From an uncultured Flaviramulus sp. (GTDB lineage: Bacteria; Bacteroidota; Bacteroidia; Flavobacteriales; Flavobacteriaceae), in contig CANMUP010000006.1 of the NCBI GenBank assembly GCA_947501105.1, positions 1-64,000 of the forward strand: a stretch of DNA of 64,000 nucleotides. Direction: 5' to 3'. This document shows positions 6,208 to 15,466 of the stretch, one piece after another. The position numbers and the translations under genes are program-made. How positions within the stretch are numbered: position 1 is the stretch's first letter; each line of letters begins with the position of its first letter. Under the pieces are notes generated by a model. That model did no database searches, was not told the DNA's origin, and saw only the letters and a list, made by a program, of their open reading frames with translations.

Positions 6208-7962
6208 TTATTGACCAATAGCCTTAAAGTATTGAAGTAATACCTCATCATTCAAATTTTTAGGAGTAAAAATTTCTAATAATTTTGGCTGATTACTTGA
6301 TGAATAAAATGAATTTAAGCTACTTGTTAAATCCGATTCATTTGAAACACTAACATATTCAAATCCGTACATTTTACATAAATGCTCTGCTGATAATTGA
6401 TGCTTAGTTTCAAAATACATGTCAAAATTTTCAGTGTTTTTATGACCAGGAAGGATTCTAAAAATACCTCCGCCTTGATTATTAATAACTATAATCCTAA
6501 AATTATTGGGTATATAATTATTCCATAGCGCATTACTATCGTATATAAAACTTAAATCTCCAGAAATTAATGTAGTTTGTTTAGTATTAACTACTGCACA
6601 ACCAATAGCTGTAGATGTACTCCCGTCTATACCGCTAGTGCCTCTATTACAAAACACTTCTAATGTGTTATTTAAATCGAATAATTGGGCATAGCGCACT
6701 GTTGAGCTGTTTCCTAACTGCAATATAGTATCATCCGGAATAGCGTTTAAAACAACTTCAAAAGCTTTTAAATCGCTGAAATCAATCATTTTTAAATAGG
6801 CATTATGTTTACTATGTCGTATTGATTTAATAGATGTCCAAGTAAGTTTATAATCACTTTCTTTTGTTTTAGATTCACCTAAAAGTTTCTCTAAAAATTG
6901 ATTTGGTGTTGTTTTAATGAATTTATTTAAACTAAAAAAGGTGTCATTTGCTTTCTTTGAATCTACATGCCAATGATGCTTTGGTTTATATTTACGCAAA
7001 AATGCTTTAATTTTTTTTGATACAATTAAACCACCAAATGTTAATAAAATATCAGGTTGCAAGTTTATAAAATCTTCACTTTTAAAAGGTGCAATTATTT
7101 TATCTATACTTGGGAAAAAATCTTCGTGATGCAAATTAGAAGTCGTTTCGGTAAATACAATTACACTATCATCCTCAGCTAAAACATCTAACCATTTTTG
7201 CTCTATAGCATTGGGCTGACTCACACCAACCAATACCATTTTCTTTGAAGCTTCATTCCAATCTTTAATACAATCACTTAAAACTGAAGATTCAATTTGT
7301 AAAATATTTTCTTCAACAGGAATTGTTTTAGGATTTACAGTTGGCTTATCAATCATATTGTACAAAGGCTCATCAAATGGAATATTAATATGTACTGGCC
7401 CATGTTTTGAAGTTGCGATGTTTATGGCTTTGTTTATTTCAACTTCGTTATACTCTTGAATCCCTTGTTTTAAACCCAATAACGTTTCTAGCTTATTTTC
7501 TAAATTTTTAAAAATAGGCAACTCTTCTTCCTCCTCTGCTTTATTATCTAAATCCAACTTTAAGTTAGCTGAATATAAAATATGGTTTTCAAATACATTG
7601 GGCTGATTTATAGTTTGTCCATCACCAACACCTATTAAATGTTTTGGTCTATCTGCTGATAAAACCAACAATGGAACATCACTATAAAAAGCTTCTGCTA
7701 CAGCAGGATAATAATTTAACAAAGCACTACCAGAGGTACAAACCACAGCCGTTGGCTCTTGCAACTGTTGCGCTATGCCTAAAGCAAAAAAAGCGGCACA
7801 ACGTTCGTCAACAATACTATAGCACTTAAAATATGGGTTGTTAGTGAAACCAATAGTTAATGGTGCATTTCTGCTACCCGGAGAAATAATAATATGCTTT
7901 ATGCCTTTTGCTTTACAGAGCTGTATAACGGTTTGCGCAAGCGGAATTTTTGGATGAATCAT
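6208..7962 (-). CDS. menD: Menaquinone biosynthesis protein MenD (SEPHCHC synthase)
   Basis: A ThDP enzyme that joins isochorismate and 2-oxoglutarate in menaquinone synthesis. The protein starts MIHPKIPLAQTVIQLCKAKG and has the MenD hallmarks ISPGSRNAPLTIG, DERCAAFFALG and VCTSGSALLNYYPAVAEA, and C-terminally NRGTSGIDGSTSTAIG (ThDP/metal site) and GDLSF. Length is 584 residues. I place the start at the ATG at 7962, because the longer frame to 8043 adds 27 residues that do not belong to the family. A -7 box lies 6 nt before this ATG. It works with the menF-like gene 730 bp away. Confidence 0.95.
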   Translation of the reverse strand: MIHPKIPLAQTVIQLCKAKGIKHIIISPGSRNAPLTIGFTNNPYFKCYSIVDERCAAFFALGIAQQLQEPTAVVCTSGSALLNYYPAVAEAFYSDVPLLVLSADRPKHLIGVGDGQTINQPNVFENHILYSANLKLDLDNKAEEEEELPIFKNLENKLETLLGLKQGIQEYNEVEINKAINIATSKHGPVHINIPFDEPLYNMIDKPTVNPKTIPVEENILQIESSVLSDCIKDWNEASKKMVLVGVSQPNAIEQKWLDVLAEDDSVIVFTETTSNLHHEDFFPSIDKIIAPFKSEDFINLQPDILLTFGGLIVSKKIKAFLRKYKPKHHWHVDSKKANDTFFSLNKFIKTTPNQFLEKLLGESKTKESDYKLTWTSIKSIRHSKHNAYLKMIDFSDLKAFEVVLNAIPDDTILQLGNSSTVRYAQLFDLNNTLEVFCNRGTSGIDGSTSTAIGCAVVNTKQTTLISGDLSFIYDSNALWNNYIPNNFRIIVINNQGGGIFRILPGHKNTENFDMYFETKHQLSAEHLCKMYGFEYVSVSNESDLTSSLNSFYSSSNQPKLLEIFTPKNLNDEVLLQYFKAIGQ

Positions 7963-7968
7963 ATTAAA

Positions 7969-7976
7969 CAAATATA
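7969..7976 (-). promoter_or_regulatory. -7 box upstream of menD
   Basis: TATATTTG on the minus strand ends 6 nt before the menD ATG. A TTG lies about 22 nt upstream, slightly longer than the usual spacing. It supports the 7962 start and implies little or no leader. Confidence 0.55.
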
Positions 7977-8078
7977 AAACGATTGAAAACATTAATAACA
8001 AATATTTTAGTTGAATATTTGCATTCGTTATATTTACTTCCATTTAAAAACAAATCATCAATCTTAATTTATCTATAA

Positions 8079-8663
8079 ATGAATAAACACTTAATTGCCT
8101 TACTAATACTAACTTTTTTCATGTTTAACTGCTCTACGAGTGATAACCCTTCTGAGGATTCACAAAACTGTACTACCTCTTTTCCTTTTTTAGAAGAAGG
8201 CAAAACACTAAAATATAATTTCAGCTTTTTTGGAGGGAACGCAACTGAGTCCGTAATAAAAATTAAACAATGTGATGGAGATGGTTTTTTGGTAGATAGA
8301 ACCATGTATGATATCACTACTGGTAAAACTGAAACAATAACAGATCTTTGGAAACAAGATGGAGATTTTTTATTAACAGATTCTGCAAATAACAAAGATT
8401 ATTGGTCAAAAATTTATAAAAAGAACGCTGTATTAGGTGATAAATGGTCATTTGAAAATACTAATGCTAAAATTATTACACATGAAGTGATTGCTGTAGA
8501 TTCTTTAATTACAGTCCCTGCCGGAACTTTTAAATGTACCGTTTATAAATACACAACAAGTACTACTGTTAATGAAACTTTTGTGTCTTGGAATGATGAA
8601 ATTGGAAATATAAAGGAAGATGGAGAAGGTTTTTTTCTATTAGAACTAAAATCGTATGAATAG
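8079..8663 (+). CDS. Secreted lipoprotein of unknown function
   Basis: A 194-residue protein. Residues 1-17 are hydrophobic and end in a lipobox with Cys18 (FMFNC), followed by STSDNPSEDS. The acidic residues after Cys are compatible with a Bacteroidota lipoprotein export signal. The remainder looks all-beta (repeated short strands such as GKTLKYNFSFFGG and TVPAGTFKCTVYKYTT). I recognise no named family. It is convergent with menF, sharing the terminator at 8683-8712, and divergent from menD, so it interrupts the menaquinone cluster. Confidence 0.8.
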   Translation: MNKHLIALLILTFFMFNCSTSDNPSEDSQNCTTSFPFLEEGKTLKYNFSFFGGNATESVIKIKQCDGDGFLVDRTMYDITTGKTETITDLWKQDGDFLLTDSANNKDYWSKIYKKNAVLGDKWSFENTNAKIITHEVIAVDSLITVPAGTFKCTVYKYTTSTTVNETFVSWNDEIGNIKEDGEGFFLLELKSYE

Positions 8664-8682
8664 CCACTAAAATATAGCTTCT

Positions 8683-8712
8683 AAAAAAGCATTAATTAAT
8701 TAGTGCTTTTTT
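8683..8712. terminator. Bidirectional terminator between lipoprotein gene and menF
   Basis: AAAAAAGCA (8683-8691) and TGCTTTTTT (8704-8712) form a 9-bp stem around a 12-nt loop. It lies between two convergent genes and overlaps the last codons of menF. Both strands have a T-run on exit. Confidence 0.75.
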
Positions 8713-9813
8713 AATTGTGTGAGTTTTAGTTACAGTTTCTTCCCACTCACTTACCGCATCAGAGCTTTTAGTAATACCACCACCAACATAAATTAAAGCT
8801 TGATGATTTTTAATTTGCATACAGCGTAAATTAACATACAATTGCGTGCTTTTTTTAGTTATTGCATAAGCTCTATTCTCTATGTTACGCTTTCCAGAAC
8901 GGGGTGATGTAATAGTTTCAAAATTCAATTCGCCTAAAAAACCAGTATAAAATTCACGGTTATAGTCTTCATTTTTTAAAATAAATTGTTTAGCATTTAA
9001 CTTTGGAAAACCACAAACTGCAGGCGTTGGATGCAACACAGAAACTACATCTTTTAAGTTTGGGTTTGATTTCAATCTAGCGGAGATCATTGTTTTTAAG
9101 TGCAATAAGTTTCCTGCCTTTACAGTTTCTGTTTGCGATGTATTTATTTTTTCAACTAATGGTTTTAAGTTTTCAGTAATAAAATCTGTAACTATGTGTT
9201 GTTCTTCTTTTTCTTTGTCTTGCCAAATTACATCCAAAGTTCCTTTATAATCTTGTGTGCCGGCCAAAGCCATAATAGAAAATTGTTTGCCTTCTATTTT
9301 TATTAACGTTTCTGGTGTTGCGCCTAACCACAGCCCTACTTTAGGGTGATACCAACAATATACAAATGCGGATGGATAAAGGTTTAAAAGGTTTTTAAAA
9401 ATTGAAATAGGATTTGATTCAGAAACATTAATGGTTTCCATTCGAGATAATACGACCTTCTCAAATTCATTATTATTAATAGCATCAACGCCTTTTTTCA
9501 CAAGATTAATGTGATGATTTTTAGTGTTTTCGTCTGTATTCTTATCTATATGAGATGTCTCCACTGCGCTCTGCATAACATTGGATACAGAAATTGCTTC
9601 CGAAGCTTCAATTGGTATCAAAACCGAATCATCTGAGTCATCAAAAGGTGAAAATACAAATCCTTTCTCAGTAAAGTTTTTAGTAAAATGTAAATCGTTA
9701 GTTTCTTGAAGTAATGCTTTTACAACATCTTCATTGGGTTTTCTATAAACTACAAAAGGAATTTCGTTATGATAATGTGTTTCAATACGATTAAAAAAAG
9801 CTTCCAAAGTCAT
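8692..9813 (-). CDS. menF: Isochorismate synthase (MenF/EntC family)
   Basis: Converts chorismate to isochorismate, the substrate of MenD. The 373-residue protein has the chorismate-binding domain in its C-terminal two thirds: KVVLSRMETI, GLWLGATPETLI, MALAGTQDY, LHPTPAVCGFPK, NREFYTGFLG and a terminal YVGGGI-TKSSDAVSEWEET segment with the metal-binding glutamate. The start codon overlaps the stop of the thioesterase gene by one base (TAATG), so translation is likely coupled. A role in menaquinone rather than siderophore synthesis is inferred from nearby menD. Confidence 0.92.
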   Translation of the reverse strand: MTLEAFFNRIETHYHNEIPFVVYRKPNEDVVKALLQETNDLHFTKNFTEKGFVFSPFDDSDDSVLIPIEASEAISVSNVMQSAVETSHIDKNTDENTKNHHINLVKKGVDAINNNEFEKVVLSRMETINVSESNPISIFKNLLNLYPSAFVYCWYHPKVGLWLGATPETLIKIEGKQFSIMALAGTQDYKGTLDVIWQDKEKEEQHIVTDFITENLKPLVEKINTSQTETVKAGNLLHLKTMISARLKSNPNLKDVVSVLHPTPAVCGFPKLNAKQFILKNEDYNREFYTGFLGELNFETITSPRSGKRNIENRAYAITKKSTQLYVNLRCMQIKNHQALIYVGGGITKSSDAVSEWEETVTKTHTIKKALIN

Positions 9814-10241
9814 TAACTATTCTTTTTAGGCAATGAAATGGTTGAAAGTCTACAAATTGAAATTAAATTATTAGCATCATCAGTTACTCTAATATCTAAT
9901 AATTGCGTGGTTCTGCCTTTGTGTAAAAAAGTAGCTTTGGCATAAACAAAACCTTCTGTAACACTTTTTAAATGGTTTGCAGTAATTTCTATACCACGTA
10001 CAAAGAATTTTTCAGTGTCTATAAAAATATGCGATGCAAAACTCCCCACACTTTCAGCTAATGCCGCAGTAGCCCCACCATGTAACACACCATCTGGCTG
10101 ATACACTCTAGAATTCACTGGCATTCTAGCAACTAAAAAATTATCACCAAAATCTACAACTTCAATTTCTAAAGTTTCCATTAAGGTATTTTTACAGGCT
10201 TTATTTGCTTTAGCTAAAACGGCTTCTTTAGATAATTGCAT
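9813..10241 (-). CDS. Hotdog-fold thioesterase, possible DHNA-CoA thioesterase
   Basis: A 142-residue PaaI/YdiI-type hotdog protein. The family motif HGGATAALAESVGSFAS holds the catalytic region, with the helix-capping glycines and the glutamate in ALAE. Members hydrolyse acyl-CoA thioesters; MenI homologues cleave 1,4-dihydroxy-2-naphthoyl-CoA. Its one-base overlap with the isochorismate synthase gene and the proximity of menD make a menaquinone role likely, but substrate cannot be read from the sequence. A general phenylacetate-type thioesterase is the alternative. Confidence 0.85.
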   Translation of the reverse strand: MQLSKEAVLAKANKACKNTLMETLEIEVVDFGDNFLVARMPVNSRVYQPDGVLHGGATAALAESVGSFASHIFIDTEKFFVRGIEITANHLKSVTEGFVYAKATFLHKGRTTQLLDIRVTDDANNLISICRLSTISLPKKNS

Positions 10242-10294
10242 AGAATAGTGTATTTATAAAATCGCAACAAAAGTACATTACTTATAGTTAAAAA

Positions 10295-11005
10295 TCAATG
10301 CTGAATAATTTTGATTTCAAGGTTTTTATAATAAACTTTCATATTAGGTCCTGCATGTACTTGAAGTGCTATTACTCCAGAGCTTGTACTTTTATCAACC
10401 TCTTTATCTATAACGCTTATAGTTTTAATATTGTTTATAAAATGCTGTAAATGGTTTCCGTTGGCAACAATTTTATAATCATTCCATGCTTCATGATGTA
10501 TTTTACTTTGAATAGCTTTTGATGTAGTAAAGGGTACTACTTCCTTTTTGCCATTCTCAAAAACAGTAACTTGTTCTCCTCTATTTGCTATAATTCCTCT
10601 ACCCTTTTCTTCATATAAAATTCCCGAATAATTAATTCCAGCTTCCATATCAGCTTGATAACCCCCAACGACAAACAAATCTTCGTCTAGCACCTTTGCT
10701 CTATATTGTACACCACTATTTCCGCCAATGATTTTATACTGGAACTTTAGTTCGAAATTTGAAAACTCTTTTTCACAGATTAAAAAGGTATTTTGCTTCA
10801 GTTTATAGTCATCAGTATTCCTTCCAACAATACAACCATCTTCAACCGACCAAACTTTTGCATCTCCTTTCCAACCATCAAGGTTTTCTCCATTGAATAA
10901 TATAATGTCATCAGATTTATTTTTAGAAGTCGAATTACAGCTAAATAAAAAAGTTGCTATTATTGCTAAAATGAATCCCTTAATAAGAAGATTTCTGTTG
11001 TTCAT
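10295..11005 (-). CDS. DUF1080 lipoprotein (3-keto-disaccharide hydrolase family)
   Basis: About 236 residues from the ATG at 11005 (MNNRNLLIK); a further ATG at 11023 would add six residues before the signal sequence. The signal peptide ends in a lipobox, FLFSC. One DUF1080 domain covers most of the rest: IILFNGENLDGWKG, WSVEDGCIVG, FELKFQYKI, GGNSGVQYR and a C-terminal GVIALQVHAG. DUF1080 proteins have a concanavalin-like fold, and some hydrolyse 3-keto-glycosides. It follows the haem protein gene by 20 bp and is probably co-transcribed and functionally linked. Confidence 0.88.
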   Translation of the reverse strand: MNNRNLLIKGFILAIIATFLFSCNSTSKNKSDDIILFNGENLDGWKGDAKVWSVEDGCIVGRNTDDYKLKQNTFLICEKEFSNFELKFQYKIIGGNSGVQYRAKVLDEDLFVVGGYQADMEAGINYSGILYEEKGRGIIANRGEQVTVFENGKKEVVPFTTSKAIQSKIHHEAWNDYKIVANGNHLQHFINNIKTISVIDKEVDKSTSSGVIALQVHAGPNMKVYYKNLEIKIIQH

Positions 11006-11025
11006 ACAAATTGGTTTTAACAATT

Positions 11026-13653
11026 CTATTTATAAATTTTATTGCTTTTATCTCCTCCTGCTAGTAAGAAAGCCATCAAATCACTTAATTCTTTCTCGTT
11101 TAAACCATTAATTAAACCAGCTGGCATTGCAGATTGTGATGATATTTTTGTTTTTAAAATATCTTTTTTATTTATTTTACTTGTAATATCTGGCGAAAAC
11201 GCATTAACGCTAATTTCTAATTCGTTTTCGGTTTCATCAATAAGTCGTCCTGTAATTGAATTACCATTATTCAGATGATATATAGTATTTCTATAGCGAT
11301 CTGAAACTGCTTTTGAAGGGTGTATTATAGCTTCAGCCATATCTTTAATTGAAAAACGTGTTCCAATTTGAGTGAGTTCTGGACCAGAATTACCGCCAAC
11401 ACCTTTAATACTATGACATGAAACACATAATGAAGCTCTGAAAAAATTCTCCCCGTTTTTAAAATTCGCATTTTGTTTATTTGCGTCAAATGCTTTCTCA
11501 ACATCTGAAACTGTATAGTTTTTACCTGGGCCAATTGGCATTTTTACATCTTTCATCAAATCTGCTTGCTGATTCATTGATTCGCTAGATAAAGATTCAA
11601 AATATTCTCTTTCATCATCGGAAACATTATCTAAAGCCTTACGTTGAATTGCTTTAATAAAATTAGCATATTGCTTCCCCCCAGACTTTTTCAAAGCTCT
11701 GTTGTACCATCTAAAATAGCGTTCTCTCAATGCTTTTGTCCAGCCTGTTTTTATTTCACTTAAACTCTTAGCATAACTAATATTTTGCTGATTAGGCATG
11801 TTCTTGAGCATATTTTCAACATCCTTACCATATAGATCGCTTCGCTTTGAAATATCACCGGACAAATAAATAGATTTCAAATTTGAAGTAATGGTATCGT
11901 TTTCCATTTTATAAATGGTAGGTTCTAAAATTTGCGGCACATCTAAGTAACTAAGCAAAGCACATAATTGCTTATTTATTAAAGGAGATTCTTTTAAATA
12001 AAATGGCAATAATTTGTCCTTTATGGATGTACTTAATGCTAAATCAATTTCTTCTTCAGTTCTAATTATTAATAATTCAATCGCTCTTAAAAAATCTGTT
12101 TTTTCTGTTTCATTTAAAGTTTTCCAATCCATTTCTAACAACGTTTGTAATGTCATTATTCTATCATTGTCTTGTCCTTGATGAGCAATACCTATAGCTA
12201 GGGCAGTTTTTCTTAGAGCATTTTCTCCTTTAGCAACTTTATATTTCCAAATATTTACATCTTGATTTTCTAAAGCCATTCTCGAAGCGTATCTAATATA
12301 TCTATCGTCATCACTTAAATTTTCTACAAGAAAATTAATTTGATTTGCATCTTTTTTTATTTGAAAAGCTTCAATTTTTTTTCGAAGTGTTCTTTCATTT
12401 TTACCTAAATTGTTTTCAGATAGTTTTTGCACATCATTAGAACGTGTTCCTGTATAGGTTACCTTATACAATGCCGATTCTAAGCGCCTTCCACCTGTTA
12501 AAAAGTATAATGCACCATCATTCCCTACAATACCGTTAGTTAATGGCAATGGCACTCCAGATAGAAATTCAGTAACCTCAGCGGTATAACTGCTTCCTTT
12601 GGGTGTTAAATTTGCAAAATACATGGTTCCGTAACTCCAATCAAAAAGATATAATCCCTTTTGATAATAATCAGGAAACTTTAGGCCATTACCTTCAAGA
12701 AGCCCTGTTGGAGAGCCTTGACCTAAATTAGCAATACCTGGTAAATTATCTGGATATTCAGGAGCAAATTTTCCTGTTCCTGTTCGCCATCCAAAATCAC
12801 TCCCGCTTGTTAAATGACAAAGCCTAATAGGTCTGTACCAAGGCATTCCCATATCGTATTCCATATCAGAATCAAAAGCAAACAACTCGCCATCATGATT
12901 AAAAGCTATATCGTAGGTATTTCTAAGGCCTACGGTTAAAATAGTCCAATCTTTTCCTTCAAAATCCGTTTTAACAACCCACCCGCCTGGAGCTTTTCTA
13001 TCATTTGCATGACCGCTAGGGTCTTTTATAACTGGTAGCAAATTATCTTCATTCCAATTTTTAGGAATTGTACTTTCAAGATCTTCTGGAATATCTGTGT
13101 GGTTTCCTAAAACCAAGTATAGGGATTTCCCATCAGGAGCAAGTACAATATTATGTGGTCCGTGTTCTCCATCGCCATCAAAAGACCGTAGCATTCTTAC
13201 AGTATCAAAATCGTCATCATCATTTGCATCTGTTATTTTATAAAAACCACTATGAATCTTTAAATCATTATCAGGATGCGCATTTACCAAAGCGTATAAG
13301 TTTTTATTATGCCAAAGTAAACCTTGAGCCATACCTATGGTTACATTTAGCTTTTTTACCAGAACAGAATCTTGTTTATTCTCAACATTTGGCAAAGTCA
13401 CTCTATATATATTTCCGTATTGATCGGAAGCATACAAACGCCCTTTATTATCTTTAGTAACACTAACCCAAGATCCTTGATTATGCTCTCCAGGACTATA
13501 AAGTTTTTCAATTTCAAAACCTTTAGGCATGGTAATTCCTTGCTGTGTTATCCGTTCTGTAATAGTCGTTTCTGGATTGGATGAGCAAGCCATTATAACA
13601 AGGCACATAAAACTTATAACCAAGTATTTTGAAAAAGGTTTTTTCATAATCAT
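11026..13653 (-). CDS. PVC-type haem-binding lipoprotein (beta-propeller plus cytochrome c)
   Basis: An 875-residue exported lipoprotein (lipobox VIMAC). Residues about 35-400 form a sorbosone/glucose-dehydrogenase-like propeller: ASDQYGNIYRV, FDGDGEHGPHNIVLAPDG and PGGWVVKTDFEGKDW. A helical repeat region follows (about 420-700, with HEAT-like segments such as DDDRYIRYASRMALE). A C-terminal cytochrome c domain carries CVSCH haem ligation and later MPAGL. The family is usually called a membrane-bound dehydrogenase domain or PVC-type haem protein. Together with the downstream DUF1080 gene it suggests oxidation of a sugar to a 3-keto form outside the cell, but the substrate is unknown. Confidence 0.88.
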   Translation of the reverse strand: MIMKKPFSKYLVISFMCLVIMACSSNPETTITERITQQGITMPKGFEIEKLYSPGEHNQGSWVSVTKDNKGRLYASDQYGNIYRVTLPNVENKQDSVLVKKLNVTIGMAQGLLWHNKNLYALVNAHPDNDLKIHSGFYKITDANDDDDFDTVRMLRSFDGDGEHGPHNIVLAPDGKSLYLVLGNHTDIPEDLESTIPKNWNEDNLLPVIKDPSGHANDRKAPGGWVVKTDFEGKDWTILTVGLRNTYDIAFNHDGELFAFDSDMEYDMGMPWYRPIRLCHLTSGSDFGWRTGTGKFAPEYPDNLPGIANLGQGSPTGLLEGNGLKFPDYYQKGLYLFDWSYGTMYFANLTPKGSSYTAEVTEFLSGVPLPLTNGIVGNDGALYFLTGGRRLESALYKVTYTGTRSNDVQKLSENNLGKNERTLRKKIEAFQIKKDANQINFLVENLSDDDRYIRYASRMALENQDVNIWKYKVAKGENALRKTALAIGIAHQGQDNDRIMTLQTLLEMDWKTLNETEKTDFLRAIELLIIRTEEEIDLALSTSIKDKLLPFYLKESPLINKQLCALLSYLDVPQILEPTIYKMENDTITSNLKSIYLSGDISKRSDLYGKDVENMLKNMPNQQNISYAKSLSEIKTGWTKALRERYFRWYNRALKKSGGKQYANFIKAIQRKALDNVSDDEREYFESLSSESMNQQADLMKDVKMPIGPGKNYTVSDVEKAFDANKQNANFKNGENFFRASLCVSCHSIKGVGGNSGPELTQIGTRFSIKDMAEAIIHPSKAVSDRYRNTIYHLNNGNSITGRLIDETENELEISVNAFSPDITSKINKKDILKTKISSQSAMPAGLINGLNEKELSDLMAFLLAGGDKSNKIYK

Positions 13654-13776
13654 TATTTTGGAATAGTTAATAATTCGGTTTGGTATGACCCTATAAATCT
13701 AAGAAATATTATGACTAAATTTTGTATTATGACTATGAGATGATGTATTTTTAATCTTTAAAACAAAAAAACATTA

Positions 13777-14412
13777 ATGCATCCACAGGAAAAAGAAATA
13801 TCATATAACATAACAAATTCCTATTCTACCCTAAATACGCTTACCAAATCGACTAAAAATGTTTGGTTTGTTTGCCATGGCATGGGATATTTAAGCAGGT
13901 ATTTTTTAAAATATTTTAAAGGATTAAATACTGAAGAAAATTACATTATTGCACCACAAGCAGATAGCAAATACTATATTCAACCTGGTTTTAAACATGT
14001 TGGAGCAAGTTGGCTAACTAAAGAAAACACTGTGAAAGATACCGAAAATGTGATGCGAAATTTTGATGCTATTTTTGAAGCAGAAAACATTCCAAATACT
14101 TCTAATTTAATTGTTTTTGGGTATTCGCAAGGTGTTAGTGTTGCTGTGCGTTATGTAGCAAAACGTCAATTACAATGTGCGCAGTTGGTATTGCATTCTG
14201 GTGGTATTCCTAAAGAATTAAATGTTGAAGATTTCACGTTTTTAGATGCCAAAGTAAGTTTAGTTTGTGGGACAGATGATGAATATTTAACCACAGAGCG
14301 CTTAGCATCTGAAACCAAAAAAGCACAGCTTTTATTTAAAGATAATTTGAATGCTATTATGTTTGATGGTAAACATGAAATGAATGTTGATATTATTAAT
14401 CAATTAGTTTAA
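13777..14412 (+). CDS. Alpha/beta-hydrolase, carboxylesterase/phospholipase type
   Basis: A 211-residue cytoplasmic protein without a signal peptide. An HGMG oxyanion segment (about residue 33), a nucleophile elbow GYSQG (about residue 117), an Asp in VCGTDDEY and a late His in GKHEMN complete the triad. Length and order match the small esterase/phospholipase YpfH-like family. It starts an apparent three-gene unit with the GH18 protein (9-bp gap) and a GNAT acetyltransferase. Substrate unknown. Confidence 0.85.
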   Translation: MHPQEKEISYNITNSYSTLNTLTKSTKNVWFVCHGMGYLSRYFLKYFKGLNTEENYIIAPQADSKYYIQPGFKHVGASWLTKENTVKDTENVMRNFDAIFEAENIPNTSNLIVFGYSQGVSVAVRYVAKRQLQCAQLVLHSGGIPKELNVEDFTFLDAKVSLVCGTDDEYLTTERLASETKKAQLLFKDNLNAIMFDGKHEMNVDIINQLV

Positions 14413-14421
14413 TTATTCAAA

Positions 14422-15453
14422 ATGAAAAACAAACCTATACTATTTATCTTGTTCTTATCGGTTTTCATTCAACTCTACAACTGTAGCAGTAATACTGATG
14501 AGCCAGAAGAGGAAGAAGTGACTCCATTTAATGAAACTGCAAAAGTAATAGGTTATTTACCAAGCTATAGGTTTAGCCAAAGCTCTAAAATTGATTATTG
14601 TAAAATAACGCATCTAAATTTGGCTTTTGCAAATCCTGATGCTTCAGGGAGTTTAATTATGCCTTCTATTACTGATGTAATAAATCAAGCAAGAACGGCA
14701 AATCCTAATATAATAATTTGTATTTCCCTTGCTGGTGGTAGTCTAACTCCAGAAATCGCAGACAACTGGAGCGACTTAATTGATATTGAAACTAATAGAC
14801 CTGCATTCATTACCAAAATAGTAGATTATGTGCTTGCAAATAATTTAGACGGCGTTGATGTAGATTTAGAGTGGGACCATGTAACTATAGGCTATAGCGG
14901 TTTTGTTATAGAATTAAAGACTGCTTTAGACTCACATAATAAAATTATAACCGCCGCATTACCAAATAATACCCGATTTGGAAACATAACAGATAGCGCA
15001 TTACAAGCTTTCGATTTTATAAATATCATGTCTTATGATGCTACAGGACCTTGGAACCCTGCTAACCCTGGTCAACACAGCTCTTTTCAATTTTCTGAAG
15101 CTGGTATCAGTTTTTGGAAAAACACAGTTAAAATTCCTAAAGAGAAACTAACCTTAGGAGTGCCTTTTTATGGTTATAACTTTAGTAATAATCCTGTAAC
15201 AGGGGTTTCCTTTCAAGATATAATAGCCTCCGATGCGGCACTGGCAAACGCAGATCAAACTGGTAGCACGTATTATAATGGCATACCAACCATTGAAGCA
15301 AAAGTTGAATTAGCACAAAACGAAGTTGGAGGCATTATGATATGGGAATTAGGGCAAGATGCATTCAATTCATATTCGCTATTATCAACCATACACAATA
15401 AATTCACATCGCTAAAAGTAAAAACTTCTGGCTTATGCGGTAATGAACCTTGA
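14422..15453 (+). CDS. GH18 glycosidase lipoprotein (chitinase-like)
   Basis: A 343-residue lipoprotein: signal sequence to lipobox LYNC, then SSNTDEPEEEEV, an acidic stretch typical of surface-exposed lipoproteins. The GH18 catalytic motif is DGVDVDLEW starting at D143, with acid/base E150 present. The substrate-assisting Tyr region (NIMSYDATGPW) and the barrel-closing GGIMIWELGQD are also visible. It should hydrolyse beta-1,4-GlcNAc linkages (chitin, peptidoglycan or N-glycan); no chitin-binding module is present, so chitin itself is not certain. Confidence 0.92.
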   Translation: MKNKPILFILFLSVFIQLYNCSSNTDEPEEEEVTPFNETAKVIGYLPSYRFSQSSKIDYCKITHLNLAFANPDASGSLIMPSITDVINQARTANPNIIICISLAGGSLTPEIADNWSDLIDIETNRPAFITKIVDYVLANNLDGVDVDLEWDHVTIGYSGFVIELKTALDSHNKIITAALPNNTRFGNITDSALQAFDFINIMSYDATGPWNPANPGQHSSFQFSEAGISFWKNTVKIPKEKLTLGVPFYGYNFSNNPVTGVSFQDIIASDAALANADQTGSTYYNGIPTIEAKVELAQNEVGGIMIWELGQDAFNSYSLLSTIHNKFTSLKVKTSGLCGNEP

Positions 15454-15466
15454 TAACAAAACAGAA

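Noticed and set aside
7963-8043. N-terminal extension of menD to 8043
   Set aside because: The extra 27 residues are hydrophobic and not part of the MenD fold; a -7 box sits within this stretch, before the ATG at 7962.
8069-8395. 108-codon minus-strand frame opposite the lipoprotein gene at 8079
   Set aside because: The plus-strand frame has a clear lipobox signal and terminator; the opposite frame has neither.
9813-10241. Firm naming of the thioesterase as MenI
   Set aside because: The hotdog family is broad; the men context is suggestive but not diagnostic of substrate, so no gene symbol was given.
13068-13457. 129-codon plus-strand frame opposite the PVC haem-protein gene
   Set aside because: It is a shadow of the strongly supported minus-strand gene; its translation is low-complexity and rich in His, Tyr and Gln.
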